Positions 12,181 to 23,029 of a stretch of DNA of 64,000 nt are shown here, in pieces. The stretch lies in the NCBI GenBank assembly GCA_963682055.1, contig OY821751.1:12462001-12526000 (forward strand), given 5' to 3'. Numbering within the stretch: position 1 is the stretch's first letter; each line of letters begins with the position of its first letter. The notes under the pieces are model-generated. The model had not been told where the DNA came from and made no database searches. It saw only the letters and a list, made by a program, of their open reading frames with translations. The position numbers were made by a program, and so were the translations under genes. Source of the DNA: Primula veris. Taxonomy: Eukaryota; Streptophyta; Magnoliopsida; Ericales; Primulaceae.

Positions 12181-12545
12181 AAAAGCTCTCTAATCACTGT
12201 AATCAGTGAGTATTGTATACACAACAACATCAATATCTATTTTTTTAGAAGTTGTCAGAAATATCCGACTGAAGGTTAAACAATTAGCAAAAAATTGAGA
12301 TAATTGAACATGGAATTTAAACATAAAAGCAAGCTGAAAACAGATTCTAAACGATAAGTATTGTCTTGTGAATGGTTTTTTTTTTCTTCTGAAAGGATGT
12401 TCTAGGCAAAAGACAACCGATTTGAGCTATGAAAACTAGCCAAAAAAATAAAATAATAAACGTGGAACCTACCCATAAAAGCTAACCACAGATTCTAGAC
12501 GATACATTTTTTTCTTGTAAATGGGTCTTTCTTCTCTAGAAGGCT

Positions 12546-12696
12546 CAGGGGAGGAACTAGTTTAGGCTAAAAGGGACCCCAACACCCCCCATATTGAGAA
12601 AAAAAATGATATTTTACCATGTATCTTGAGTTTTCCATTCGATTTTAGGCTTTCAACACCCCATAATTATGAAAAACATTTCTAGTTCTGCCACTA
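12546..12696. mobile_element. hAT-like MITE
   Basis: The left end CAGGGGAGGAACTAG and the complement of the right end TAGTGGCAGAACTAG form an imperfect terminal inverted repeat typical of hAT MITEs that start CAGGGG. It sits inside one unit of the tandem array. The target duplication is not clear. Confidence 0.45.
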
Positions 12697-12966
12697 AATT
12701 CTAGGAAAAAGATAACAGATCTGAGCTAATAAAACTAGCAAAAAAGAAATAATTTGAACATGGAATCTAAACATACAAGCTAACTAAAAAACAATAGATA
12801 ATGTCTTGTAAATGGGTATATTTTCTACAAGAGCAAAACAGAACAGATATGAGCTGCAAAAACTAGCAAAAAAGTGATACTTATGTTAGAATAATTATCC
12901 AACATCGCCTAGATAATAATCGAGTCTGTGGTTTATAAAGAGATATCCATCCTTACCATTATGAGG

Positions 12967-13281
12967 GAGTGCTTCTTTGGAATAGTCAGCTTATTTGACT
13001 GTTTATGGTACAGTCAGCTTAACCACCGTTAGATTAGAAAATGAATGGTTATACGATATTTTTCAATAACTAATTTCTTTTTTCTATTTTTAACAAATTA
13101 GAATATGATAAATTAAAAACAAATTATACAACACACTAAAAAGCCAAATAAAAATATAGAACCCTATGGGGGCCTACTCTAAACTTAAATATTAATCAAT
13201 TTTTTTTTTAATCCATTTGAGACTTTTTATACAAACGGTTGTGAACCAGTCATATAGGCTGACTGTTCCGTAGTAATTCCC
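12967..13281. mobile_element. MITE inside the TRIM 5' repeat
   Basis: This 315 bp insertion is bounded by a perfect 8 bp duplication TTATGAGG (12,959-12,966 and 13,282-13,289). Its ends are imperfect inverted repeats: GGAATAGTCAGCTTATTTGA on the left and GGAACAGTCAGCCTATATGA in the complement of the right end. The 8 bp duplication fits the hAT superfamily. No coding capacity. Confidence 0.8.
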
Positions 13282-13322
13282 TTATGAGGCCTTTTAATGG
13301 TAAAAGAATATGGTTTCTAATA

Positions 13323-13337
13323 TGGTATCAAAGCGGG
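13323..13337 (+). promoter_or_regulatory. Primer binding site of the TRIM
   Basis: TGGTATCAAAGCGGG directly follows the 5' repeat and matches the complement of the initiator-Met tRNA 3' end (TGGTATCAGAGC) with one change in the first 12 bases. Confidence 0.85.
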
Positions 13338-14230
13338 CCTAGCGATGTTGGGCTCAGCTCAACCCATTTAATATGTCCGCTCGTAGGACCCTTGAAATGT
13401 CGGGCCACGAGGAAGAGGGAGTGTTAGGGTAATTATCCCACATCGTCTAGATAATAATCGAGCCTGTGGTTTATAAAGAGATATCCATTCTTACCATTAT
13501 GAGGCCTTTTAATGGTAAAAGAATATGGTTTCTAATAACTTAAACATGGAATCTACACATACAAACTAACCAAATACATATCCTAAACGATAAATATTGT
13601 TTTGTAAAAGGGTTTATTCTCAAACAGTATTATAAGCAAAACCATAACAGAATTAAGCTAATAAAACTAGCAAAAAAGAAACAACTTCAACATGGAGACT
13701 AAGTCTCCAAATACAAGCTAACCAAACACACATCCTAAACGATAAAAAAAAAACTTGTAATTAGGCTTTTCTTCTAAATGGGCAAAATAAATCACATTTG
13801 AGCTAACAAAACTAGCGGGAAAAAAAAAACGATATGTAAACATAAAATCTAAACATACAAGCTAAAAGGGTGGCAAAAGTAACATAATTGAGCTAATAAA
13901 ACTAGCAAAAACTAAATAATTTAATTATGGAACCTAAACATACAAGCTAAATGGGTGTTCTTGAAAAAATATAACAGAATTGAGCTAATAAAATTAAAAC
14001 AAAAATAATAATTTAAACATGGAGTCTACACGTACAAGCTAACCAAACACATCCTAAACGATAAATATTGTGAAGCAAATGGGCTTTTCCTAAAACGGTG
14101 TTATAAGCAAAAAAGAAACATAACAGATTGAAGCTAATAAAACTAGCAAAAAGGAGACAATAAAAGTCACTCTCTCTCTATATATACACACCTCTTATCT
14201 CTCTTTGTATCCATTGCTCTGTGTGTATAT

Positions 14231-14836
14231 CTATGTTGCACGGATACGGATACAATACAGATACGGGGATACGTTTTTTTTTGAAAATTTAGGATACGAT
14301 ACGGGTAGGATACGTCAATCAATAAAATATTAATATATATATATATTATACATTAATAAAAGTAGCTACAAAACATTCAAACCAAAAATTAGTATTTAGT
14401 TATCCAAACTTTAGCCAGAACATAACACTTGTCCAATATAGTTAGCTAGGAGAATCATTACAAAAGACACTTGTCTGAAAGATCAACTAACTCGCGCTAG
14501 GATCATTACAAAATAGTGCTAAATTATTACAAGAAGCTCTTGTATCATCTTTCTATATTAGTGTGTATGCATATATCTTTTATGTTTATATGTGTTGTGT
14601 GAAATCAAAGTAGATCTAAAAATACTTTAATTCTTTATGTTAATTCCTTTTATGTTTTAGCTTTTTGTTTTTTTTCAAAATTTTTAAACAATATCATTTT
14701 CACCCCGCCGTATCCAGTTGGTCAAACCTCAAAATAGTCAACGATACTTCAATCCCCGTATCGGATCGGGGATACGGGGTGTATCCGTATCCGATACTCC
14801 AAAAAATAAGAAATTCAACGTATCTGTGCTACATAG
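14231..14836. mobile_element. Foldback MITE, probably Mutator-like
   Basis: The left end reads CTATGTTGCACGGATACG and the complement of the right end reads CTATGTAGCACAGATACG. Both arms continue with further GATACGG/CCGTATC motifs. Flanks GTGTATATC and GTGTAAATA agree at 7 of 9 positions, which would fit a 9 bp Mutator-type duplication. The interior is AT-rich and noncoding. Confidence 0.6.
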
Positions 14837-14839
14837 GTG

Positions 14840-15112
14840 TAAATAGATATAGATATTATATATGTAATGTATAGATGTGTATATGATGTATATATATATA
14901 TATTCTATTATAATAAGTGAAGCCAGAAAAATACAGTTATTTTTTAGGCCGTCAAAGTCACCGCGTTTTAAAAAAAAAATAATTACGCTTTTGTGAAAAT
15001 TTGAAAATACTTATAAAAAAAAATTACAAAAAACTGCCAAGAAACTAACTATTTATTTTTATTTTAAAAAAAAAAACACTCAACTGGGTAGGGTGTGCCT
15101 GTTTTACTAGTA
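14840..15112. other. Noncoding spacer
   Basis: AT-rich spacer with TA and A runs between two MITEs; nothing else seen. Confidence 0.4.
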
Positions 15113-15116
15113 TATA

Positions 15117-15377
15117 CTTCGTCCGTACCTTTTTAAGTGTCCTCCTTGGATTTCGGTAAATATTAAGAGGTATTATTAATTGCATTGGAAAGTTACAAAT
15201 ATACCCCTAATTTAAATTAAATAATTATTATTCTCAATTTTTGAAATGTATTCATTGCAATATTTGAGGATATTATAGTACTTTTATCATTTTTTCATTG
15301 ATAAATTAGGAAAGCGGACACTTATTTTGGGACAGCCAAATATGGAATAGTGGACACTTATTTAGGGACGGAGGGAG
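15117..15377. mobile_element. Stowaway MITE (Tc1/mariner)
   Basis: The complement of the right end starts CTCCCTCCGTCCCTAAATAA, the classic Stowaway terminus. The left end, CTTCGTCCGTACCTTTTTAA followed by GTGTCC, is a diverged partner. TA dinucleotides flank both ends (15,115-15,116 and 15,378-15,379). Length 261 bp. Confidence 0.8.
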
Positions 15378-15379
15378 TA

Positions 15380-17221
15380 TATATAGAGAGGGGGAGGCTT
15401 ATCTATGGAATTGGCGGTACTGATAATGAAGTGTGACTTTGAGGTTATTTTATAAAGTACTTTACAGATTAAGGCAAGGTATGTGGGACTTGTTTGGCCA
15501 CAACTTAATCAATGATTAGGTTCTTTTCCTGTCTGAAATTAAATATCTTATCAGGATGCAACCCATAAGCCAAAAATCAATAACTCAAAGCTGTAACCAA
15601 ACAATTCCACTTCCCATAAATATATTACTCCTTCATGAGTTGCAAGTTGCAACCAAAGAAGTCATTAATATTTTTAACCAACTAAAACAAACAAAACAGG
15701 TCTTAGGTAGAGTAGTGGATGGTGAAAATCTAGGTAAGAACAAGCTTTTGGGTGAGGAGAAATGCTTAGTTTGGTAAAAAAGCACTTTCGGTTATAACAA
15801 CTCAAATGAAAGAGTTGGACATGCCTTTTGACATACAGTATATACATTGCTCCTTCATGAGTTCTTCGTTCGACATACAAATTAGATTCTATCTCCACCA
15901 TGAAACTCCTAGGCGAAATCACTTATCCATCGGAAGATACAAAAATTTCACAAAATCATCTACAACATCCTCAGAGAACACACGACTTCAATTGGGACAT
16001 CATCATCACTCTCCCCCTATCTTTTTGCCATCATTTGTGTCCTCGCATTTTTTCCTTTTGCAAACGCTTGTCCAATTCTACCTCCCAACACCGGATTGAG
16101 TAAAAAAAATGTCCTCAATTCCCTCCTAAAAATCACATTTGGGGTTTGCATGAAAAACAACACTCTTTCGATGCCATATCAACTCGAGGCTTGGCTTAAG
16201 GTAAGGCAAGACATACACCCATATGGCAATTTCTTAAAAACTATGCAAAGAGGCACCTCGAAGCAGAAGCTCTATGTATGTAGGTGTTGCCTGGGTGATG
16301 CCATCAGTTCCATGCCAATGTCTTGTTAAGGGATACTACATTTTGTTTATAATGAATTCTATAAAATCTGTTTATAATGAATACCATACTTTATGATCTA
16401 GTGTAGGACAATCATATCTTTTCCTGATTAAATCCTGTAAACCACTTACTTCTGTAAATTTCCCTCTAAAGCAAATTGTTAAGGATTCTCCGTCTTCTAG
16501 TTTACGATTACTTCTACTACATTTTCTATGTTTTAAGGACACGGAAATTACATTAGAAATGAATTATATCTAGAATATTCGATCCAACAACAATGATGCT
16601 TAATAATTTAGTAATTCACATAGCCCGAATTGTTCTCATTGAAAGATTAATAGACCCAAGAGTTTAGAAGGAACATATTAATTAGGGTCAACTCCAGTTT
16701 TTTTCCAAGAAGCATAAGGTGATTAGTTAGCTATATAGTCAATGGTCAGAAGACCACTGATTTACACCCAAATAAAGACAAACTATGCAGTGCGACACAT
16801 TTATCATGGCTTAAAAATAACTTTGCGCGATTAGCCAATTAAAGAAAACTGATAATAGAAACTAGTGCAGCTTCGGGTAAACAAAAAATTGTCAAAAGCT
16901 AGAAACACGGACGATAAAGACAGAAACCAGCAAAGCTTAATAAGCTCTATAAATGCGCAAAAAGCCGATAACGATAGTCCCAAGTCACAACATAAATTTT
17001 CCGTGACAATTAAGCCTATTGCACTTGTTCCAAAATTTTACAACTTCAATTATGAAAAATTGTTTCTACACAACATCATTAACCAAACACAAAATTGTAG
17101 AATACAATAAATCCTCAAGTTAAAAACTTGCAAGTTGCAATACTAATATAGCAATTTATACCTGAATTAAGAGAAACAACAAACTATAGCTAATAGTCTA
17201 AGCTAATCATATTCAATTAGA
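15380..17221. other. Region without a recognised gene
   Basis: Several short open frames overlap at 15,556-16,329 on both strands. None has a motif I recognise and they conflict with each other, so I do not call a gene. Base composition between 15,800 and 16,330 is somewhat less AT-rich than around it and could be old exonic DNA. The rest is AT-rich spacer. Confidence 0.35.
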
Positions 17222-17660
17222 AGTCAAAGAAAAGTTGCACGAAGCGAGAGCGGAAGCGGGTACAGGAGCGGGTACGGGAGCGGGTGCGGGGAAGCGGAGG
17301 GTTATAAAAGGAAGAAGCGTCATCCGAAGCGTCTATTAAAAAAATATATAATATAGTTGGGTATTTTCTTTTTTATGTTTCTTGTAAATTAATTTTAGGA
17401 TTATTAATCTTTTGGGAGTTCTTTGTGACCATTAAAAGTTAAAAGTCATCTTTTGGGCTGAAGATCCACTAATATTTCATTGGGATCATGTATGCTACTT
17501 AATACAAATATTATTGTAACATTTTAGATATTAGATAAGTTTTTATTATAACTTAAAAACTATAGTCCCAGCCTCTCTTTTCTTATTTATTTATTTAGTT
17601 AACGGGAGAAGATTTCGGAAGCTTCCGATGACGGAAGCGCGGAATCAAGCTTCCGCTATG
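17222..17660. repeat. GGAAGC/GGAGCGGGTAC motif clusters next to the SYD fragment
   Basis: Near 17,245-17,335 the motifs GAAGCG, GGAGCGGGTAC and GGAAGCGG repeat several times. At 17,605-17,665 GGAAGC and its complement GCTTCC recur (TTTCGGAAGCTTCCGATGAC). The two clusters sit at the edges of a 300 bp AT-rich stretch. They may be the ends of a small transposon that cut the SYD-like gene, but no clean inverted repeat or duplication is visible. Confidence 0.4.
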
Positions 17661-17667
17661 GGAGCGC

Positions 17668-18480
17668 CTAAGGTTTAGGAGATTCCTGCAACAATGAGTC
17701 AAAGTTTTTACCAGTCTGTTGTTCACTGGCAGATGAACTATCAGTCCCCTTTCTCTTGCTGTTAATAATTCTCTTACCATCATTTTGATTTGATTTATCC
17801 CCAGTTGCTAAATCATCCCCTTCCTGCAAGTGGCCAGATTTAGTCTCCAAACTTGAGGGACGTTCGTGATCCACTAGAGGAACAATCTCATTTCCAGCTA
17901 TGCATGGTTTACCATAATTTTCTATTGCACCTGTTTGAGATAAAAACTAAAATCAGTTCACCTCTAGTACTGCAATCTGTAATATTAAGAATACCAAAAA
18001 GGAAATAATTTTGAATGTTACAGAAGTGAGGAACTTACCCGTGAACTTTGATGATGAAGGTCCAGCTACATTGGCTCCACAAGCAGAGGGATCAAGGCCA
18101 TGATGATTAACAACGCCCTACATCAACCTTCAACAACGTAAAACAGTTATAATCACAGGAAAAAATAATAAATTTATACATACAAAACTCCAAAAGTTCT
18201 CTCAGTTCACCTTGATAGCATCTTAAAAGGCATCGAGTTCTCCTTCTCACTTAATTTCATGCGTTCCAGTATCTGAAAACATTAACATTACCTATTGTAA
18301 GTCAAATATACAAATGTTTTTTTTGACCAAATGACGCATAGAATTATAAAAAAGAATTAGACAGACCAGATGAAGCTTTGTAACCAACATTGTCTTGTCG
18401 TCTTTACATTCCTCAATAAATTTTTGCACAAACTTTGCAATCCCTAGTTCCAGATTTTGCGGATCTGTCATCTTGTTTCA
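17668..18480 (-). pseudogene. SYD: N-terminal fragment of a SPLAYED (SYD)-like SNF2 chromatin remodeller
   Basis: Four coding exons can be read. Exon 1 (18,480-18,367, ATG at 18,471) gives LELGIAKFVQKFIEECKDD. Exon 2 (18,272-18,211) gives ILERMKLSEKENSMPFKMLS. Exon 3 (18,117-18,039) contains VVNHHGLD. Exon 4 (17,930-17,668) ends in a serine- and lysine-rich stretch with KRIINSKRKGTDSSSASE. The pattern of an alpha-helical start, KENSMPF, then NHHGLD, then a KRKR/SSS region is that of the N-terminus of plant SYD, a nuclear ATP-dependent remodeller of the SWI/SNF complex. Splice signals are good (GTCTGT, TTTTCAG, AAGGTGA, GGGTAAGT, AAACAGGTGC). The exon 2-3 join is out of frame by one base, where the family has an extra AMDT-like segment, so decay has begun. 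The HSA, SNF2 ATPase and later domains are absent. Confidence 0.75.
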
Positions 18481-19230
18481 CTATAATACAATAAATAATG
18501 TGATCAATTAGCTATTTCTACTAGTCATGTTTATATACTACCAAAACTAACAGCACTTTTTAAATTAACAGAAGTTAGAAAATCAAAAATCTATAACACA
18601 ATAATTAATACCAATTTCTACTAGTCATGTTCATATACAGCTAAAATTAACAGCAATTTTAATCTCCTTCCACTTTCATATACAACGTCAGTAGACCTAG
18701 CTAATCAAGTCGATTTACATGTGGATCAAGGTGAATCGAAGTGTAAATTAGGGATTTTGATGATCAATTATCAGATTTGAAATTATAATTAGAAAGCCCT
18801 AATTCAATTTAAATATATATATATATATATAAAATAGGAGGTCGTTAATTACATGCTAATAATAATCATTGTATAAACAATAATAGTGTTATATTGTAAC
18901 CTAAAACTAGAGCAATTTGTTGCTAATTAAACAGTGGAGTGGTCAATTCCGACATTAACCACTAAAATTAATTTAATCGATATAGAAATAGAAATAGAAA
19001 TAGAAAGCTATAACACAGTAAACAATTTAATTATTACTAATTAGCATAAAAAAAAATCCAGCATAATGCTCTTTATTTTTACTAGGACGAGTTAAAACGC
19101 CCAGATTAAGACCAAACAAAAATGGTCACAATTAGTTAAAAACAAACAAACAGTATGTATATATCATTCAACAAATAATGTAATCTCAAACATTGAAATA
19201 ATTAATTTGGGAGAAAAGTTAAAAGTGAAC

Positions 19231-19350
19231 CTGTTTAACTTGTGATGGACGATTAGTAGGTGGATCACAAAAAAGAAGAATAATGGATTATAAAAATAAA
19301 AAAGAGAAACGAAAGAGAGAAATAAAGAGAGAGAGAAAAGCGGAGTTATT
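19231..19350 (-). other. Likely 5' untranslated exon of the SYD-like fragment
   Basis: On the minus strand a CT-rich stretch (CTTTTCTCTCTCTCTTTATT) leads to GTTAAACAG followed by GTTCAC, a plausible 5' splice site. The next 3' splice site is TATTATAG at 18,481, nine bases before the ATG. A pyrimidine-rich leader with an intron just before the ATG is common in plant genes and suggests that the true 5' end and promoter of the parent gene are present here. Confidence 0.45.
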
Positions 19351-19419
19351 TAATTCCTAGCCTTTACCTTTTTTTAAAAAAATTCCATAACTTTCTATTA
19401 ATTATAATTATAATAAAAT

Positions 19420-21910
19420 AAAATTAAGTATTGGAACATTAAAACAAAATTATTTAAGAATTGTTCCGGCTATAAAATTTAATTAAGTATTGAACCATTA
19501 TTTTTAAAACTAATTAACGATTGGTCCATTTCTCCAAAATAACTAATAAAAATGTAAAAAATAAAAAAAATAAAAAATTATAGAAAATAAAAATGCAAAA
19601 ATGAAAAAATCAAAAAAAATAAATAAAAGAGGCAAAACCCCCAAAAAAAACACGACTTTTTAAAAAAAATCCCAAAAAATCAAAAAAAAATCCCAAAAAA
19701 TCAACAAAAATCTAAAATCAACAAAAATCCGAAAATGCAAAAAAAAAAACAGTTTAGACTGTTTTTAAAATAGTTCAGACTGTTTTTAAAATAGTTCAGA
19801 CTGTTTTTAAAATGACTTTAAAAAGTTCAGACTGTTTTTAAAATGACATAAAAAATTTCAGACTGTTTTTGGTTCAGACTGTTTTTAAAATGACTTAAAA
19901 AAGTTCAGACTGTTTTTGGTTCAGACTGTTTTTAAAATAACTTAAAATGGTTCAGACTGTTTTTAAAATGACTTAAAATAGTTCAGACTGTTTTTGGTTC
20001 AGACTGTTTTTTTTTTTGCGTTTTTGGATTTTTGTTGATTTTAGATTTTTTTTGATTTTAGATTTTTTTTTTATCTCTCTGTCATTTTAGTCTCTCTATC
20101 CTTCGTTCTTCTTTATCTCTCTCACATCTTACTCTGTCTCTCCTCCATTGTTCTTTTTCATCAATTCTTTATGTATCTCTTTATTTTTCTTTCTCATCAT
20201 TTTTTCTCTTTATCTCTCTCTGTCTCTCTCCTCCATTCTTCTATGTATATATTTTTTTTAATATACCAATCTATCTCTTTCTTCCTCCACCACGAAAACT
20301 CATCACTAACTACCGAACACCATCTAGATTATATAGATATCTATATACATATAAATACAAATATATACATACGTAATACACAAATATTACACTATTTGAT
20401 ACCCCGTAATATATCAAAAATATATGAAATTGTGAGATTGTTTTCTATTTATTGAGTTTTGAGACTATTGTAAACATTGTGGGTTTCAAGTTGAAAGAGA
20501 AGAATCCATATATACAATATTTGAAAGAAATTCATATGTAGGGTATGAAGTTTTGAAATTAGGGTATGAAGTTTTGAAATTAGGGTATAAAGTTTTAAAA
20601 TTAGGGTATAAAGTTTTGAAATTAGGGTATGAAGTTTTAAAATTAGGGTATGAAGTTTTAAAATGAGGGTATGAAGTTTTAAAATTAGGGTATGAAGTTT
20701 TGAAATCAGGGTATGACGTTTTATAATTAGCATATGCATATTTTGTGAGTTTTTAATCATTTTTAGAGAGAGATGGGTGATTAGCACGTGTTAGAAAAAT
20801 GTGCGATTATCGTGTGTTAGATAGATAGGTGTGATTAGAGAGAGATATGTTAGGTTAGAGAGAGATGTTAGATTAGAGAGAGAGAAGTGTTAGGTGAGAG
20901 AGATATATGTTAAGTTAGACAGATAGATTAGATTAAAAAATAATAAGTATATATATGTATGTTTTTGGTAATTTAAATTATTAGGGTATGTTTTTTGTAA
21001 TATAATAGGGATAGGGTATGTTTTTGTTAATTGCCCCTAAAATTTAATTAAGGATTGGACCATTATTTTTAAAACTAATTAAGGATTGGTCTATTTCCTC
21101 TAAATAACTAATAAAAATGTAAAAAATCAAAAAAAAAAAAATCTAGAAAATAAAAATGCAAAAATGAAGAAATAAAAAAAAATATGAAAAAATCAAAAAA
21201 ATAAATAAAAGAGGCAAAACCCCGAAAAAACACGACTTTTTTAAAAAAATCCCAAAAAATCAAAAAAAAATCCCAAAAAATCAACAAAAATCTAAAATCA
21301 ACAAAAATCCGAAAATGCAAAAAAAAAACAGTTTAGACTGTTTTTAAAATAGTTCAGGCTGTTTTTAAAATAGTTTAGACTGTTTTTAAAATGACTTTAA
21401 AAAGTTCAGACTGTTTTTAAAATGACATAAAAAAGTTCAGACTGTTTTTGGTTCAGACTGTTTTTAAAATGACTTAAAAAAGTTCAGACTGTTTTTGGTT
21501 CAGACTATTTTTAAAATGACTTAAAATGGTTCAGACTGTTTTTAAAATGACTTAAAATAGTTCAGACTGTTTTTGGTTCAGACTGTTTTTTTTTTTTTGC
21601 GTTTTTGGATTTTTGTTGATTTTAGATTTTTTTTTATTTTATGAGATTTTTTATTTTTATTTTTTAGGATTTTTTTTAAAAAAAAAATCATATTTTTTCG
21701 AGGTTTTTGCTCTTTTAATTTTTTTTGGATTTTTTCTTATTTTTTTTATTTTTTCATTTTTGCATTTTTATTTTCTGGAATTTTTTACTTTTTCTGATTT
21801 TTTACATTTTTATTGGTTAGTTAGGGGAAATGGACTAATCCTTAATTAGTTTCAGTTTCATGGACCAATCCTTAAATACTTTTGTTTTCATGGTCCAATC
21901 CAAAATTTAC
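19420..21910. repeat. Large foldback repeat with an internal duplication
   Basis: The outer left arm (GTATTGGAACATTAAAACAA from about 19,426) is the inverse of the outer right arm, which ends near 21,905 (complement GGATTGGACCATGAAAACAA). Inside, about 19,473-20,090 and 21,043-21,650 are direct copies of each other: AAAGAGGCAAAACCCC, CCCAAAAAATCAAAAAAAAA, then a cluster of TTCAGACTGTTTTTAAAATG motifs. The right copy continues straight into its own inverse, making an 0.85 kb hairpin-forming unit. Low-complexity frames in this region are not genes. It resembles a foldback or MITE-like element with an inserted segment at 20,090-21,040. Confidence 0.65.
20539..20727. repeat. 21 bp minisatellite, nine copies
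   Basis: The unit TAGGGTATGAAGTTTTGAAA plus T repeats nine times with one to four changes per copy. Because 21 is divisible by three, the minus strand stays open as a KLHTLIL repeat; this is not a gene. It lies in the unique centre of the surrounding foldback. Confidence 0.9.
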
Positions 21911-22548
21911 CCTGGTATACTATACGTATTTTTTATATTTTTATTGCATTACGCGTCGTATACGCAATACGTAAGGCACGATTACTAGTAATACCATGTA
22001 CCATGGTCTTTTATGTCATTTTTGTTTTTTAATTACTAACATCAAAGCCCACGCAACGTGTGGGTTGGTTTGCGTGTCAATTTTCACAAAGGTCGCGCAG
22101 TGGAGTCACCCGTGTGAAGTCCAGAAACAAATGAACAAAAAGATATATGTTGAATAAACCCATCTCTATGAATAACATGTTGGAAAAAACATGTATAACA
22201 TGGTAGTTTCCGAATGGTCACGAGACCATCTTTGAGTCAAGATTCTAAGTAACAGTCGTTTTTTTTAGGCACCATACTCAAGACGGTTGATTAGATGGTA
22301 TGACAAGGTTCGTAATGGTATGTCGCATGACCTATTCGGAGAATCGGAGTGAATGGAAATTGGCGTCAAAGATTGGGGTTGACAAAGAAAAAACTCTTAA
22401 TGCTGGAAAATAGGTTTAATGAGGATAACTCATTAGCATTTGTCCCACATTGAAAAATAAAGAGTCATTTTTACAATATATATAATAAGCTATCCCATGT
22501 GGATATTAAGTAGTGTGTCCACATACACATGTGTGTATTGTGTACCAC
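21911..22548. other. Unassigned region, possible decayed LTR
   Basis: The sequence has the look of a plant LTR (TTTGTCCCACATTG, ACAATATATATAATAAGC near 22,440-22,490), a composition I associate with Copia-type LTRs. I cannot find paired ends, a primer site or a partner LTR in the window. Confidence 0.25.
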
Positions 22549-22596
22549 ACATGCTCGTCGGGCGCGCATGCTCGTCGGGCACGCATGCTCGTCGGG
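22549..22596. repeat. 17 bp GC-rich triple repeat
   Basis: ATGCTCGTCGGGCGCGC is followed by ATGCTCGTCGGGCACGC and ATGCTCGTCGGG. It is strikingly GC-rich for this window. The 105-codon frame crossing it has no motif. Confidence 0.8.
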
Positions 22597-23029
22597 AAAA
22601 GGGCGCCTGTTCGGGGAAAGCGTCCAGCAAAGCTGTAACTGTTGCAATAAATATGAATTACAGTTGCAATAAATATGAATTTATTGCAAAGTTAATACTG
22701 CAGTTTCGAATTTCGAAAACTAACAGTAATAAAGTGACTTTAATGGCCATACAACATTCTGAAATCAAACTCAGCAGCACATATCATCTCTCAAAAATCA
22801 GCATTACATTTTAGTCAGAGAGAGCCACCCACCAACAGCTCGACCTTGACTCGCCGCCAGTTTCCGACGAGTCATCTGAGCCGTTGTACCTTGGGATCGA
22901 AGCGCCAAACAGAAACAGAAACCTCAAAGGTGGTTATGCGAATATCGGTTAAGGGCAGACTGTTAAACAGTCGCCTCGTCTATTTATTTTCCTGCATTTT
23001 TTATTCCGTCTTTACATTCGTCCAATTTT

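Larger units (their letters stand above)
12884..13537 (+). mobile_element. TRIM (terminal-repeat retrotransposon in miniature) with a nested MITE
   Basis: Two direct repeats flank a 99 bp interior. The first, 12,884-13,322, is split by a MITE; the second is 13,422-13,537. Once the MITE and its 8 bp duplication are removed, both are exactly 116 bp. Target duplications ACTTA lie at 12,879-12,883 and 13,538-13,542. The interior starts with an iMet-type primer site and ends with the purine-rich tract CGAGGAAGAGGGAG. No protein is encoded, so mobility would need enzymes from another element. The repeats begin TGTTAG and end CTAATA, so the usual terminal CA is TA here. Confidence 0.9.
12280..14165. 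repeat. Degenerate tandem array, unit roughly 110-170 bp
   Basis: About nine units recur in the same orientation. Each contains AAACTAGCAAAAAAGAAA, then AACATGGAATCTAAACATAC, then AAGCTAACCAAACACA, then CCTAAACGATAAATATTG, then CTTGTAAATGGG and TTCTTCT. Units begin near 12,281, 12,430, 12,734, 12,859, 13,668, 13,808, 13,900, 13,988 and 14,146. Two of them carry insertions: a hAT-like MITE at 12,546 and the TRIM at 12,884. No coding potential. Confidence 0.75.

Noticed and set aside
15556..16329. Short overlapping frames as a possible host gene
   Set aside because: No family motif, no consistent frame, no convincing splice signals.
20539..20727. Interstitial telomere-like repeat
   Set aside because: The unit contains TAGGG but not tandem TTTAGGG; it is a 21 bp minisatellite.
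20449..20787. Minus-strand frame with a KLHTLIL repeat
   Set aside because: Translation of the 21 bp minisatellite, not a protein gene.
22497..22814. 105-codon frame over the GC-rich repeat
   Set aside because: No motif; composition is explained by the 17 bp repeat and random open sequence.
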